DNA of 64,000 bases, taken from Phragmites australis (Eukaryota; Streptophyta; Magnoliopsida; Poales; Poaceae). The stretch spans positions 17,023,819 through 17,087,818 of the forward strand of contig NC_084924.1 in the NCBI RefSeq assembly GCF_958298935.1, in the 5' to 3' direction. How positions within the stretch are numbered: position 1 is the first letter of the stretch; the number at the start of each line of letters is the position of its first letter. The position numbers were made by a program, and so were the translations under genes. The notes beneath the pieces are model-generated. The model was not told the origin of the DNA, searched no databases, and saw only the letters and a program-made list of their open reading frames with translations. Below are positions 12,293 through 23,887 of the stretch, piece by piece.

Positions 12293-15207
12293 ATGGCCTC
12301 GAAAAGCAAGACCGTAAAGCTGAAGACCTACTGGATCGGATAGTCGAAGGTTGATTAAGGGGTCCTAGTCAGCCTGAAGAAGGTAGGCCTGATAAGCGAT
12401 ATTTCGAAGGTCAGGCTCGCAAAGGACCAGGAGACTCCGAGGTCGGAGGATGTTGAGGTCATCATATTTGTGGATTACTTCCGAACGGGACTTCGCCTAC
12501 CCTACAATGAGATGGTGGCGAAGGTCCTTAAGCTGTACGAAGTCTTTCTTCATCAGCTGACACTGAACGCCATTGTCCAGCTCAACTTTTTCACCTGGGT
12601 AGCAAGATTTGAAGGAGCGAAGGCCTCCTCCAGAGCTTTTGTTGCCGCTCACCAACTCCACCACTAGCCAAAGCTACTTTTCAAGGATAACGTGTAGTGC
12701 GAAGCTCACTATGGTTGCGTTAACTTCTCTTACCGTGTAGGCTTGGCTACACTTGACGTGTCCTACAAGAACAAGTGGCCAAGGGACTAGATGCAATGGT
12801 GGTTCTACCACAAGGTGGAGAATAGGGAGTACCTTATGTCAAAGTGCCAGGACTACAAGGGTAACCGCGCCCCCTGATATGATTGTGAAAAACTCTTAGC
12901 AGGCTACCTTTGAAGCCTTCACTAGGTGTGCGAAGCACCTAAGCAGTCGTGACATCGTTGAAGAGTTCATTTTTATGAGGGTTTGGACCCTGAGTGAAGG
13001 GTGGTCTATTCCATCCTTTGGGCCAAAAGGGCCAGAAGGCCTATGCTACCCCCTCTTTGATTTTGGAGGAAAAACTGGTATGTCTTGGCTTAATTTTCCA
13101 CTAGTATCAATTTTTGCTACTATGTTCTTAAGTTTTTTTGTGTTTTTATGTAGGTTTAACAGTCGATGAAGTAGAGGCTGAAGCCCGGCTCCTTCTTGTA
13201 AAGTTCACACTAATCGAAGGCCAAGCCTGTGCTAAACAGGCCCTCATCCGTCGGCTGAATCAAATCTTCAAGCATCGAGGCCTCGCTTATGAGGATAGGC
13301 CAAAGCCCTCCGGGCCCTCCACGGGTGTTACTAAAGAGACCTCCACCACCCCAGTCCAGCAGAAAATGAAAGTTGTAAACCCTTTGGCTCAAGGAGCATA
13401 GAAAAGGAAGATGACTGCCTCAAAAAGGGGCAATTGACCTTTGGCGATGCAAGGGGTGATGAGGACCTTGGAGGCCCCAAGACCGTTGAAGTTGTACCTT
13501 TTCAGTAGGCACCTCTGAAGGGTGTCGCTGATGTGCCCATCCTTTCTCCAAAGGTCACCACAACCTTTGGTTATGTCGACCCCCACTTAATTGATAGTGA
13601 TGACCACAACGACGAGCCACTAGAGACGTGACTTGCTGCCAAAGAAGCTGGTGATGAATCAGATAACTCATCCTCTTCTAGCTTGTACCCCGACTCCTCC
13701 GAAAGTTGCGAAATTGGGGAAAATGCTTTGCCACCACTGGGACATCGCAGTGGCAAAAGCAAAGACCTTATGAAGATGGGCACCCTTCGCAATGCTAGGG
13801 TTATTGAGACCAAAGTACTACGAGTGACTTCATTTGAACCAAGCACTGGGGAGGTGAAGGTCGTGAAGGACATATTCGATAGCTTTACCCTCCCCGAGCT
13901 TGAGATACAACTCGCACAGAAGCTGAGTTCTGAACTTGTGGATGCCTTCGATGTCACAACAACAAAGGTACCTCCGATTATTATCATGCTCTCCTTCACA
14001 TACTCGTACTTATAATCTTGTTACAGAGCATGCTTCTCGTGTGCGCTATGCGCAAATGGGTGGGATAGGTAGAGGCCCGCTCGAAAGGGGCAGAGGTGAT
14101 GAGGATACTGTTGCTTCAAAGAGCAGAGAAGGCCAAAGGGAAACTTGTCGAATATGTCTGGTAGACAAAAATGGCAATTTTGCATGCCCACGAATTAGAG
14201 AAGGAGGTAGACACCCTTCATCAGCGTGTAGAGGCATTTGAAGCATGCATGTCAAAGCTTGGTAGCCTTAAAAAAGAAAATCCGAGAACTCAGGGCTACC
14301 TTCACAGCCAAAAAGTCAAAAACGCCTAGCTGAAGCATTGCGTTAGACAAGACAACTTGCCTAAGATACAATCGAAGAATGTATCAAAGCTCTAGAGTCC
14401 AAGGCGCTGAGGGCCAACAAAGTGATTGGCAAAACACTGCAGGAACTAGGCTCTTCGGTTTTGACTACAGCCCTCAACCGTGGTGACCTCAACGACCTTC
14501 CTGGGTGGATCGCGGAATCATCCGAAGGCCTCCAGCAAGCAGCGCACTTGTATGGCAACTTCTGTGCCATGGTTTCTAGCTGAAGCCTTGTACAATCCTT
14601 AGAAATAATAGGTTGTGACTACCACAAGGCGCTCCAGAGCCCTTCGTTCTACTACCCCCCTGACATGTCGACTGGGGCGGCGTCGAAGGCATCAAAAGCC
14701 GCTAGCAAAGCTTTCGCCCGCAACTATTGGTGCGAATACTGGCGTGACCTTGCCCTTCGAGTGGCGGAGAACAAGCACCAATGAGTAAGTACCTTTTCTC
14801 TTCGCGATGCCTTAGCATTGTTTCACTATTCTCTCTTTCATTTGTTTTTAACCGCTTTTTGTTGCAAGATGCTATGAAGACCAGGGATGCTCCAGCCACC
14901 ACATGAACCTCTGCCCAACCTACTTCACCATCTGCCCGTTCACAAGGCACTAACGAAGCACCAAACATGGCCGAAGATCCGGAGCAGGTGTGAGCGAGGG
15001 CGACTTTCTATATCATTTTTGTGAACAAAACACTTGAAGTTTTTTGAAGGATTTCTATTATACTTATGTTTGATTTGTCGTTAAGTATTTTAATGATCTT
15101 CGCTTCCTACGCAGGTCCTCCCTTCGGACTCTGCGCAAGTAGCCAAAGGTGTTGTCCCTATAACTATGATGCGGGAAAACATCTTTGTTTTTTGTAGCCA
15201 AAGTTGA
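12293..15207 (+). pseudogene. antisense accessory gene of the gypsy element, intron-containing
   Basis: This gene runs opposite to gag-pol, between integrase and the 3' LTR. It starts ATG at 12293 (MASKSKTVKLKTYW) and includes VEVIIFVDYFRTGLRLPYNE near 12450, resembling the plant 'putative gypsy type transposon' family (Pfam Transposase_28). GT-AG introns are visible at 13078-13153, 13968-14026 and 14988-15114, with a possible one at 14785-14868. Across the first and last the frame joins cleanly (GGKT-G-LTVDEVEAEA; DPEQ-VLPSDSAQ). Exon 3 (14027-14784) is coiled-coil-like (EKEVDTLHQRVEAFEA), then RANKVIGKTLQELGSSVLTT and LNDLPGWIAESSEGLQQAAH. The last stop is at 15205-15207. Several internal stops make this copy dead. 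Function is unknown; Grande-type elements carry a comparable antisense gene. Confidence 0.75.
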
Positions 15208-16340
15208 CTTGAACTTTTTCCTTCGTCCCCTCTGTTGATGAGGGCCTAAGGGCTGTGTTTTCTTAAGGCCTATTATCTAATATTCAAGTGAAGCGTTGCC
15301 TTTATCATAGGCCAAGCGATACCTCAATTCTTTGTTTTGCGGGCCATGACCCCCCCCCCCCCCCCACTTTAAGTCGATTGGTGTGCTGCCTTTACCTAAA
15401 GACCGACAACACTGCAACTTCCTGTCCTGTGGGACAAAAGATGTTTCACATCTTTTTTGGAAACAAGGATACGTGTGTGCAATATAGAGAATAGTTATTT
15501 TGATGTATTCAAATAATGCAATACATAGAGCAATACTTTGACACTGCGGATTTTTCTATCCGCGTGGGTGTGTTGCCTTTGGCGAGGACAAGTGACACCT
15601 TGATTCTTCCCTATGAAGGTGCATTGCCTCTTTTAGGTTGAGCAACACTTCAACTTTTTTCTTTCTGAATGTCTATTTTGAGTTTGATGCGGGGCTGGCA
15701 CTCTTAGATCCCGTCTTGTTTATGATCCTAATAATTGATTGTATATTCGGAGTGAGGGCAGACACTCTTAGCCCCTTTCTTTTGTAACCCACATGTGTGA
15801 AGTGCCTTCGGTGTGGGGGTAGCCACTCTTAGCCCTCATCTTCTGTGGATGCATGAAATAGATGCACACAGGGAGCAATTGAAGAGTCAAGCAATACTTT
15901 GACTTTTTTCCTTTTAAGTCGAGAGGTGTGCTGCCTTTGAGCGAAGGTTTGCACCACTTCGACAATGAATCATTCATGAATTCCATCAATAGGCACATGC
16001 TTTTCTTGGGGGTAATTTCATATAATCATAAGGGATTACAAAGGTGACTGCCTTGTTAAAAACTTCACGTCCTGAAGAGGGGTTCCCCCTATGAGGAAAA
16101 GAGGACAGTAACCATACATTATTTTAATTGAAGTGTTGAAATTAAAATTGCATAAATGTAAACCTACTACAGGTGCTTTGCCCATTACTACCAAGCTCCC
16201 CCTTTGACGTCTTTAATCACACATAATACTTACGAAGGCTATCCACATTCTAAGTGTCACACATAATACTTATGAAGGCTATTCACATTCTAAGTGTGTG
16301 GAAGCTCTTCTCCTTCGAGAGTAGCCAAATGGTAAGACCC
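15208..16340. other. gypsy non-coding spacer with degenerate direct repeats
   Basis: It has a 16-base C run at 15350-15365 and several imperfect copies of phrases such as GTGCTGCCTTT and CACTCTTAGCCC (about 15320, 15565, 15690, 15760 and 15825). No protein is seen. It may be the 3' untranslated part of both the antisense gene and pol. Confidence 0.5.
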
Positions 16341-16520
16341 AGTGCTCTTTGAACTCTTCACCCGAAACAGTCCATCCCATTTGCTTAGCAGCTTTCCCAC
16401 AATCGAAGCGTTGGGAAGCCTTCAGAGTACAAGGTCTCCAGGAGTGAACTCCTTCGGAGACACATTCTTATCCCTCCATCTTTTTGTTTCCTCATGGTAT
16501 TTAGTCAGATTTTCAATAGC

Positions 16521-17345
16521 CTACATTGAGATCTCTTCCAGTGCATCTTTTGTTACTAGCTCCTTGTTCTGAGTTGGTTTCATGGTGACATGAAACAACT
16601 TGTTTTTACATTCCCCTGGAGTCATAGCCTCTTCGCCGAAGAGTAAGAAAAATGGCTTGAAACCTGTTGGCCTAGTTGCTGTTGTCCTGAGCGACCACAG
16701 GACCTTTGGCAACTCTTCAACCCACTTTCCCTTTAGGAGACCTTGGAGACGCCTTGCCACACCAGCCAAGATGTTGCCGTTCGCCCTCTCCATAGCTCCA
16801 TTCGACTGGGGATGGTATACCAAAGCGAAACGTATTTTGATTCCTATCTTCGCAGAACTGCTTAAAGACTTCATTGTCAAACTGTGTTCCATTGTCAACT
16901 GTTACTTCGTGTGGAATGTTGAAGTTATAAATGATGTTTTTCTACAAGAATTTCTGAATATTTTTTTATGTGATCTTCGCCAATGGAACTTCCTCTACCC
17001 ATTTGGAGAAGTATTCAACTGCCACTACAGCATAGTGAAGGTTTCTGAGAGCCGCTGGCAACTGTCCTATGATGTCAATCCCCCATTGAGTCAAGAGACA
17101 AATCAGTGGGATAAGATGTAATGCTGTCAAAGGCCTCTTAGAGTTCTTTTCCATGTACTAGCATTTGGCACAGTTTCAGACTGTGGCCTGTACATCGAAG
17201 ATGGCCTTTGCCCAATAGAACCCTTGCCTGAATACCTTTCCGATGAGCGCTCCAGTGCCAATGTGTGAACCTCACAACCCTTCATGTATTTATTTATGAA
17301 AACTTTGTCCTTTTGTCTGGGATATGCATCGAAGCATTGGAGCAC
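16521..17345 (-). pseudogene. gypsy integrase remnant
   Basis: Minus-strand frames in succession give a zinc-finger-like N-terminal piece (17127-17345), then QWGIDIIGQLP with the first catalytic Asp and FSKWVEEVPL (16966-17154), then YHPQSNGAMERANGNIL, holding the region of the catalytic Glu, and LWSLRTTATRPTGFKPFFLLFGEEA (16521-16898). This is the HHCC/DDE order of a Ty3/gypsy integrase. It needs two frame changes and so is inactive. Confidence 0.85.
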
Positions 17346-17479
17346 AAACTCCCATCTTGTACAAATCAGCCCCTACAATCTTGTAGTGTCTGGCTCTTTG
17401 CACTATACGCTTTGCTTCTACTTGGTCTTCGGTCTCGTAATAGCCCTGAAGATAGGCCATTATGGAAGATTGTCAATCT

Positions 17480-17700
17480 TCACTCTCTACTGCGGTAACA
17501 TGAGCATGCTATAGGGCTTTGACAACTGGTATCTTTAAATTCTGATAAAAAATCTTCCAGAGAGATCGACAACTGTTGTGCTGTGGCTTTTGCGAGGTCA
17601 TCGACTTTGGAATTGTTGTTTCTTGAGATGCTCTTAACAGTGAAACCCAAGAAATGTTTTTTCATACTTCTTACTACTACCATGTACTTAGCCAACTCCA
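17480..17700 (-). pseudogene. extra RNase H-like domain (Tat-type)
   Basis: The frame reads AKYMVVVRSMKKHFLGFTVKS...NSKVDDLAKATAQ, the typical end of the additional, archaeal-type RNase H that Tat-lineage elements carry between the normal RNase H and integrase. The conserved DDLAKA is present. It is separated from integrase by about 135 bases with stops. Confidence 0.65.
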
Positions 17701-18247
17701 GGTCCCTCGCCTAGAAAGTTTTGTCAATTTTGTTTGCGACTACATGGGAATCTGTCTTGATTAGCAGCCTTTGAGCACCAAGGGCTCATTTTTCACGAAG
17801 GACAAGAAGGACTGCTTCGTATTCGACAACATTGTTTGTTGACCATCAATTGAGCTTGGCTGCATACTGCAGCTTTACGGCCGAAGGAGAGGATACAACT
17901 GTTGCGGCGCCAAACCCCGAAGCCCCCCAAGCTCCATCACAATATATGATCCACACTAGGTCCAACAGGACTTCTTCTTGGCCTTCGGCCTACGGTGTCC
18001 AATCTGTTAAAAATTCGACCAAGGCTTGAGATTTTATCTCCGTGGCCCATTTTCCAATTCTTCTTATAGCCTCACGATTTTCAAACATGTCATTATGGGG
18101 GAAAGAGGTTAGCATCGTTATCTTGTGTGCTATGAAATAATGCTGAATCTTTCACGAGGCCATCAATACTGCATCTGCCATTTTTTTCATCTCAGAATAG
18201 AACCTCTTCGGACCTACCAATGCCTCCGAAACATAATACACTGGAAA

Positions 18248-19280
18248 CTATTGCAATTTTTCATTGGATTGCATTTCTTGCACATGTACTGCGCTTAGTG
18301 CCGAAGGGGAAGCCACAATGTAAAATAACAACTCGATCTTCGGATTTGGGCTAGTCAATGATGTAAGCTTCATCAAATACTCTTTCAACTCATTAAAAGC
18401 ATTATGTTGCTTTGCGCTCCACCTAAATGGGTCAGAGTCTTTAAGAGTTTTGAAGAAGGGCATGCTTCGCTCAACTGACCTGGCAACGAATCATCTCAGA
18501 GCTGCCAATATTCCAGTCAAGCGATGTGCCTCTTTCCTATTCCGCGGAGGCCTCATATCAAGTATTGCTTGTATCTTTTTTGGGATTACTTCGATGCCTC
18601 TTTTTGACACCAAGAATCCTAAAAACCTCCCGGAGTGTACGCCGGAGACACACTTTTCTAGATTCAACTTCAAACTCACACTTCAGAGATTGCTGAAGGT
18701 CTGCCGAAGGTCATCCAAATGATCGCCTTCTTTGACGCTCTTAATGACTATGTCATCAACGTATGCAGATATATTCCTTCCCAAATGCAGCTGCAGTATA
18801 ATCTGGACCAATCTAGTGAAGGTGGCACCACCATTCTGAAGGTCGAATGCCATTCTTAGAAAATGGTATATTTCGAAGGAGGTTCTGAAGCTTGTTTTTG
18901 CCTCGTCCCCCCTTTCCATCCAAACTTCATGGTATCCCGAGTATGCATTCAGAAAGCTTACAATTTCACAACCAGTTGCGGAGTCTACTAGCTGGTCAAT
19001 GCATGCAAAGGGAAGTCATCATTCGGACATGCTCTATTCAGGCCTGTGAAACAATGCACATTCTCCACTTGCCATTGCTTTTCTTAAATAACACCGGGTT
19101 GGCCAGCCATTCGGAGTGTAATGCTTCGCGTATGACCCTAGCATCGAGCAATTTTTGTACCTCAGCCTTCGTTGCATCTTATCTTTCTTTTGACGCTTTT
19201 GAAGCCTTTGTTTCTTTGGCTTTGCCTTTGGATCAACGTTCAGAGTGTGTTCGATGATATCTCTACTAACCCCTTGCAAA
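18248..19280 (-). pseudogene. gypsy reverse transcriptase and first RNase H
   Basis: From the high-coordinate end: SRDIIEHTLNVDPKAKPKKQ (RT fingers, about 19265), then FRTSFEIYHFLRMAF and AYVDDIVIKS with an intact YVDD catalytic box (18683-18919), then LKLNLEKCVSGVHSGRFLGF and PPRNRKEAHRLTG (18491-18679), then the RT thumb/RNase H start FRWSAKQHNAFNELKEYL (18248-18463). Order and motifs fit Ty3/gypsy RT. Frames shift between the pieces. Confidence 0.88.
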
Positions 19281-19544
19281 TCCTTCGGCGACCATGCAAA
19301 GACATCTTTGTTGTTGCGAAGGAATTATATCATTCTTCACTTAGCTTCTTCTGTCATTTCAGTTCCTATGACCACAACTCTTTCTGGTCTATCCAGACAT
19401 AGCAACACTTTCTTGGTTTGGCCTTCGGGTTTAGCATTTGGCAATTGCTCTGTTTGGAGTAGTTCTTCAGTTTCTAAAGGCTTCAACAAAGGTTATATCA
19501 CTACATGAATGTTGCACTAGCCCGGAGTAATTCCCACTTCAATT

Positions 19545-19976
19545 CTACATGCCATTTTTTTTATCTCCCAACATCGTGATGACGCCTGCGGGGCTGGGAA
19601 TTTTCATGCACAAATAACTGTGGTGTGGTATCGCCCCAAACTTGTTTAGCACCCCTCTTCTAAAGATGGAATTGTATGGGTAGGGCGTATCGACAAGATC
19701 AAAGATAATACTTTTTGTCCGAAAGTTTGACCATTCGCCAAAAGAGATCGGTGTTTTGACCTTGCCCAAAGCGGTGATTACTTTGTCACCGAAGCCCAAC
19801 AATGGAGATCCAACTTGCTGCAAGTCACTTCGCTGCAAGCCCATCATATCAAAGGTATCCACGAAGATGATATATGTCAAGCTGCCGCTGTCTATCAGGA
19901 TCCTGTGGACTTTGTTTCCTGAAATATTAGCCATGATGACAAAGGCATCTATATGTGGGTAGTCCAGGACCTTCAT
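19545..19976 (-). pseudogene. gypsy aspartic protease domain
   Basis: One open minus-strand frame of 143 codons. [14 protein letters not shown] is the catalytic D-S-G box, and [21 protein letters not shown] and [20 protein letters not shown] follow as in plant gypsy proteases. It would cleave the Gag-Pol polyprotein. This is the longest intact stretch of the element's gag-pol. Confidence 0.8.
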
Positions 19977-20769
19977 ATCCTCCTGCGAGAAGGTAATAGG
20001 GACATGAGATCACTTCAAATGGACGAAGCCAGGGCTTGTGCAGACATGGTTAACCCTTCAGACATATTCTTTTCATTGCCTCTTGGACTTAGTTTCCTGA
20101 TTGGAGCCACCAGTAATTGCCAACACCACGTTCAATCCATGTGTTGGCATGTTTACTTACATGCTGGTTTCTGAGGGAGCTTCAATTGCAGGCCTGGGCA
20201 GAGGGGGTGGAAGCAATGCTTCAAAAGCCGCTGATTAGGCATAGGTCTGATCTAGTGATGCCAAAAGTGCTGGAACATACGACTGTGTCAAAGCCATTGG
20301 GTGCCATTGAGAAGAAAATGCTGAAGGTTTTGGCCCATGAGCCTGTCCCTGGCCTTGATGAAATTGCCACGTGTTACCCTACCTGTATGGTGTGGCGTGA
20401 TGCACTACCAATGCAGCGTCGAAGGGTTACTTTCCTAGCCTTTCCATCATGGCTACAACATATAGAAATTGTTTAGTTGTGTGCCTAGCGCCTTCATTGT
20501 GGACCTCACAATACATTGTGTTTGGGTCATGCGGTGTTCGTCCTCTGCCCTTTCGGCCATCGCATCCTCCGCCACCCTATGCTTCAACTACATATTGCAA
20601 GATATCTTCAAACTCGTATTCTATCTAGTTGATATCTTTATGCTTTGAAGTATACCCAAAGGCATCATTTTTCTTAGACTACTTTGGCCTGTCCTTCAGT
20701 TGGCCACTATTCCTTCCTTGTTGGAGGGAGGAGACTTTGACATTTTTAACGCTGCCATTTCGCTCTTCC

Positions 20770-21970
20770 TTCGCTGGTGGTCTGGTTTGGACCTTGCATA
20801 CTCCTCCATTTTGATGAAGAGTTCATGGACAGTCTCCAGCCTCTTATGTGTTAGCCTTGCTACTAGAACCCTCCTCTGATGCCTTGAATAGTGGCATCAA
20901 TGATTGTGTCCTCACTCAAGGCCTTCACTTGATAGTGCACATGTACAAAATGATGCTTGTAGTCTTTAAGTGACTCCGTCGGCTGCTGCTTGACTACAAA
21001 GAGGTCACCGGCTGTGACTTGTTCTGCACAATTGCCTTGGAAATTAGAAAAGGGCATCGCATAGCTACTCCCAAGAATATATTGACCCCAGAAACAAGGC
21101 AGAGTACCAAGATCTCGCTATCGCTTTTACTATCAACACAAAGGCCTTTGCCAGTGTTGAGTCATCTCCACCAACAGATTCCATTGTTACCTCAAAGCCC
21201 ATGATGAACTCCCTTAGATCTGATTCTCCATCAAACATCACCAATTTTAGCATTTTGAAACCCAAAGGTCAAGACTGGTTCTACAAGCCAGAGGATAACA
21301 GAGAGTCTAGATCACCTGCGTGTGACCTGGTATGAAGATCTTGCGCAACCCGTGTTGCAAACGCTGATGGAGGGGTGATGGTGGCTGTGTCTCATCGCCC
21401 TCACGCTGCAACATGTTAATTTGGCCTTTCAATTGTTCCAACATTCTTCTAGCTTCGTCAGCTCATCGACGGTATTTAATCGCCTTCTAACCCACTGTCA
21501 AGCTCTCTAGCATACACTTCTTTTGTGCTATTTGTTGTTCTAGGCCTTTGGCTTCTAGCCACACACTTCTTTCTACTTTGGTTTCTTCTTTGTCTTCATA
21601 ATCTTCAAAATGATCGAAGTCTTCATGCTCTTGTGCACAAGTAGTGTTGCCCTTCACTGCTGTCGAAGTTTCAAAACGAATGCGAAGCCCGGTCTTGATT
21701 CTTCGCATCAAAGCATTTGCATCTTCCTAGTGGGTTAGCTCTTCATGTACCTAACCATCCTCATTGGTCTACATGGCCACATCATTTTGTCCTTCTTGGC
21801 CCTCTTCGACTGCCTCGATCGAAGTGGTGATCGCATCTTGCCTCTTCGACTGCACCAATCAAAGGGGTAGTCGTGATCAAATCTTGCCCTGGAAGCTCTA
21901 GTGTCGGCTGTCCTAGTGATGTACCAACGCCATTCAACTTCTTTTTGAGTGGCATGTCTTCGGAATGTGT
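20770..21970 (-). pseudogene. gypsy gag remnant
   Basis: After the primer-site region a start MPLKKKLNGVGTS lies near 21955, followed by broken frames. The conserved part is KLVMFDGESDLREFI...LAKAFVLIVKAIARSWYSAL (21065-21265) and FKDY-like QPTESLKDYKHHFVHV (20863-21057), typical of the plant retrotransposon gag capsid family. A charged tail follows. Multiple stops. Confidence 0.75.
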
Positions 21971-21994
21971 TCGATTCCCATGGACATTGCCAAT
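21958..21994 (-). other. primer-binding-site region of the gypsy element
   Basis: Just inside the 5' LTR the minus strand reads ATTGGCAATGTCCATGGGAA, which looks like a decayed form of the TGGCGCCGTCTGTGGGAA-type start found in Tat elements. The cognate tRNA is not certain. Confidence 0.45.
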
Positions 21995-22587
21995 TGTTGG
22001 GAACTAGCATTGCCAAACATAGTGATGGGACTTTGGACCCCAGAGAGATCTGAAGGCTAGAGGGGAACATACACAAATTGGGGAAACTGTTACTGGAATT
22101 AATGTCACTTGTCCTGTCAGCTACAGTTATGCCCTATTTATAGGTCATAACTAACCGTTCTCTATTATAGTTTACGAGATTACCACTCTAACTGCCACAT
22201 TCTTGGCATATTCATGGGTAATACGGTACTATACTAAGTACATCCATATTATTTACAATATTTCCCTTCGTAGTCTTCGGTCGCTAGCAATGGTCCTCCC
22301 TTTACTTGGACTCCCAAAGGTATCAGCTCGATAGCACCTTCGGCGTCCCTTTGGTTGACTCCCTCATGATATCGAGTGAAGTACTTTGGCCGATCTCTGA
22401 AGACCTGATGAAGGCTTCGCTCATCCCAGGTGTTGGAACCACTCCTGAGGCGCCGAGAGTCCGATAGGTTCTTTCGACTAGCCAACGGGTTCCTGCAACA
22501 CAACAGATCCACACCTACTGTCAGCCTTGTTAGTTTGCGATGGCTGTAGAGGTCTTTGACCCAACGTCTGAAGGGGGTCCCCCAACA
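21995..22587 (-). repeat. gypsy 5' LTR
   Basis: 593 bp, TGTTGGG...CCCCCAACA, with inverted ends of at least 7 bp. TATA box CTATAAATA on the minus strand at 22135-22143 would drive minus-strand transcription into gag. Confidence 0.92.
22135..22143 (-). promoter_or_regulatory. TATA box of the gypsy 5' LTR
   Basis: CTATAAATA on the minus strand, conserved between both LTRs and oriented toward gag. Confidence 0.65.
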
Positions 22588-23138
22588 CCGACTATAGTTG
22601 AGAGATCATATCAGGAGAGGAAGGTGGATTAGGTTTTCTAAGGTGCTCATCTTAGAGCTATTGGAGCCACCTTCCTCTTTACTTCGCCTGGATCAAATTT
22701 CCTCTGCCACACATATATAGGATTAGCCACCAAACTTTAATAGATCATAGCAGGGAAGATTTCACCATGGCAGGGGATAAAAGGTACATTAGGTTTTTTA
22801 GGGTGCTCATCCTCGAACTATTGTAGCCACCTTCATCACCCTCCGCCTCTGTGATATTTCTTCTGACGTAGATAGGATTAGTGCATTCTAAAGTGACGAA
22901 AATGAAATCTTCCTAATTGATACTGAGGTATGTAATTTTACTTATTAATGTCTACTTTTCAATTTCTATTTGTGAACGATGAACTATATATGGAATCATA
23001 TATGCTATTTTTTGGGGGGTGTGGAATTATCACTGCCAGTTAATGTCATGAAACGGTAGTAAAAATAGGTTATCATTGCTAGTTCATAGCTCAAACCGGC
23101 AGTGATAATAGTGTTATCACTTCAGGTTCTATTTACTA
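22588..23138. repeat. CACTA right interior and start of right subterminal array
   Basis: Two imperfect direct copies of a roughly 110-base segment (about 22605-22710 and 22735-22835; both end TTAGG...GGTGCTCATC...GCCACCTTC). From about 23025 the CACTA motif array begins (ATCACTGCCAGT, GGCAGTGATA). Confidence 0.6.
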
Positions 23139-23413
23139 CTCCCTCCATTTCATAATATTTGTCCACGCCCACCATTGCGTACAAACCAAGGAATACTGAA
23201 ATCGAGTGAAAAAATACAGTGAGATGACTATGCTACCCCTAATCAATGCAAGGATGAGAGCAAGTAACTCACCAGCGTTGGAGTAAATGCATGCATGCAC
23301 TCAAGGGCATAGCAGGAAAATAGATCATAAAGCATCCTTGGTTACCGTAATGGACAAACAATTTGAGACAGATACTCCCGAGGCTATGGACAAATATTGC
23401 CAAACGGAGGGAG
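23139..23413. mobile_element. Stowaway-type MITE
   Basis: 275 bp with terminal inverted repeats CTCCCTCCATTT and, read from the right, CTCCCTCCGTTT. It is flanked by TA dinucleotides (23137-23138 and 23414-23415), as expected for Tc1/mariner-derived Stowaway elements. It interrupts the CACTA array, so it is younger than that CACTA element. Confidence 0.9.
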
Positions 23414-23415
23414 TA

Positions 23416-23594
23416 ACCGACAGTGGTAGTCTATTATCACTACCGGTTTCATAATCGGTAGTGATAATTGGCAGTGATAGTCTATTATCACTGCCGGTTT
23501 GTTAGATTATCACTGCCGGTTGCACAATATCGGTTCAAAAACTAGCACTAATGGCAGTTTTGAATCGGCACTGATGTCGGTTTCTATAGTAGTG
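23416..23594. repeat. CACTA right subterminal array and terminus
   Basis: Several ATCACTGCCGGTT / GGTAGTGATA motifs in alternating orientation end in GTTTCTATAGTAGTG, the inverted CACTA terminus. Confidence 0.85.
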
Positions 23595-23887
23595 AGCCCA
23601 TCCAGGTTGGGATTTTATCCCATCTCTTTTAACACTGAGCCACTGCCCTATGCCACATTATTTTTCTCTTAAGCTATACCATAGTGACCCCACGATCCTT
23701 TAATTTTTGTATCGACCAACAGATGACTTGCCTCCTATAGAGACGACATCCGGTACAATGATTCTTTTTTGCTATCTAATGCTAAAATTTGCTCAAAAGA
23801 TAGTTGTTTTGGTATACAATGATCTCTTTCTCTTACCTCCCCCCTCTCTCTCTCCTCAATACATAAAAAATCCAATGTGGCACTATT
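23595..23887. other. unassigned spacer
   Basis: About 290 bases without recognisable gene or repeat apart from a CT-rich run near 23838-23855. Confidence 0.4.

Larger units (their letters stand above)
11242..22587 (-). mobile_element. Ty3/gypsy retrotransposon, Tat lineage, with both LTRs
   Basis: The element is 11.35 kb and nearly complete. It has two related LTRs with TG...CA-type ends, a primer-site-like region, then on the minus strand gag, aspartic protease, reverse transcriptase, RNase H, an extra RNase H-like segment and integrase. After integrase comes a plus-strand (antisense) gene before the 3' LTR. Integrase after RT defines gypsy; a second RNase H and an extra ORF between pol and the 3' LTR are hallmarks of the Tat lineage (Grande type). 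Flanking pentamers CCGGT (11237-11241) and CCGAC (22588-22592) match 3 of 5. By eye the first 125 LTR bases are about 85% alike, indicating an old insertion. Confidence 0.9.
4855..23594. mobile_element. CACTA (En/Spm) transposon composite with nested insertions
   Basis: The left end is CACTACTATAGAA at 4855; the right end, read from 23594 on the other strand, is CACTACTATAGAAACC. This is the conserved CACTA terminus. Subterminal arrays of (T)ATCACTGCCGGT-type motifs in both orientations follow each end. Without the nested LTR (7.3-10.1 kb), gypsy element (11.2-22.6 kb) and MITE, the host element would be about 4.3 kb. I found no TNP2-type transposase in it, so it looks non-autonomous. The flanking triplets (AAG left, AGC right) do not match, so the ends may have diverged or may belong to two related elements. 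Confidence 0.7.

Noticed and set aside
13571..13999. 142-codon minus-strand frame
   Set aside because: Opposite strand of exon 2 of the antisense accessory gene, which is better supported by splice sites and family resemblance.
16600..17121. 173-codon plus-strand open frame
   Set aside because: It is the antisense shadow of the gypsy integrase, whose catalytic motifs are on the minus strand.
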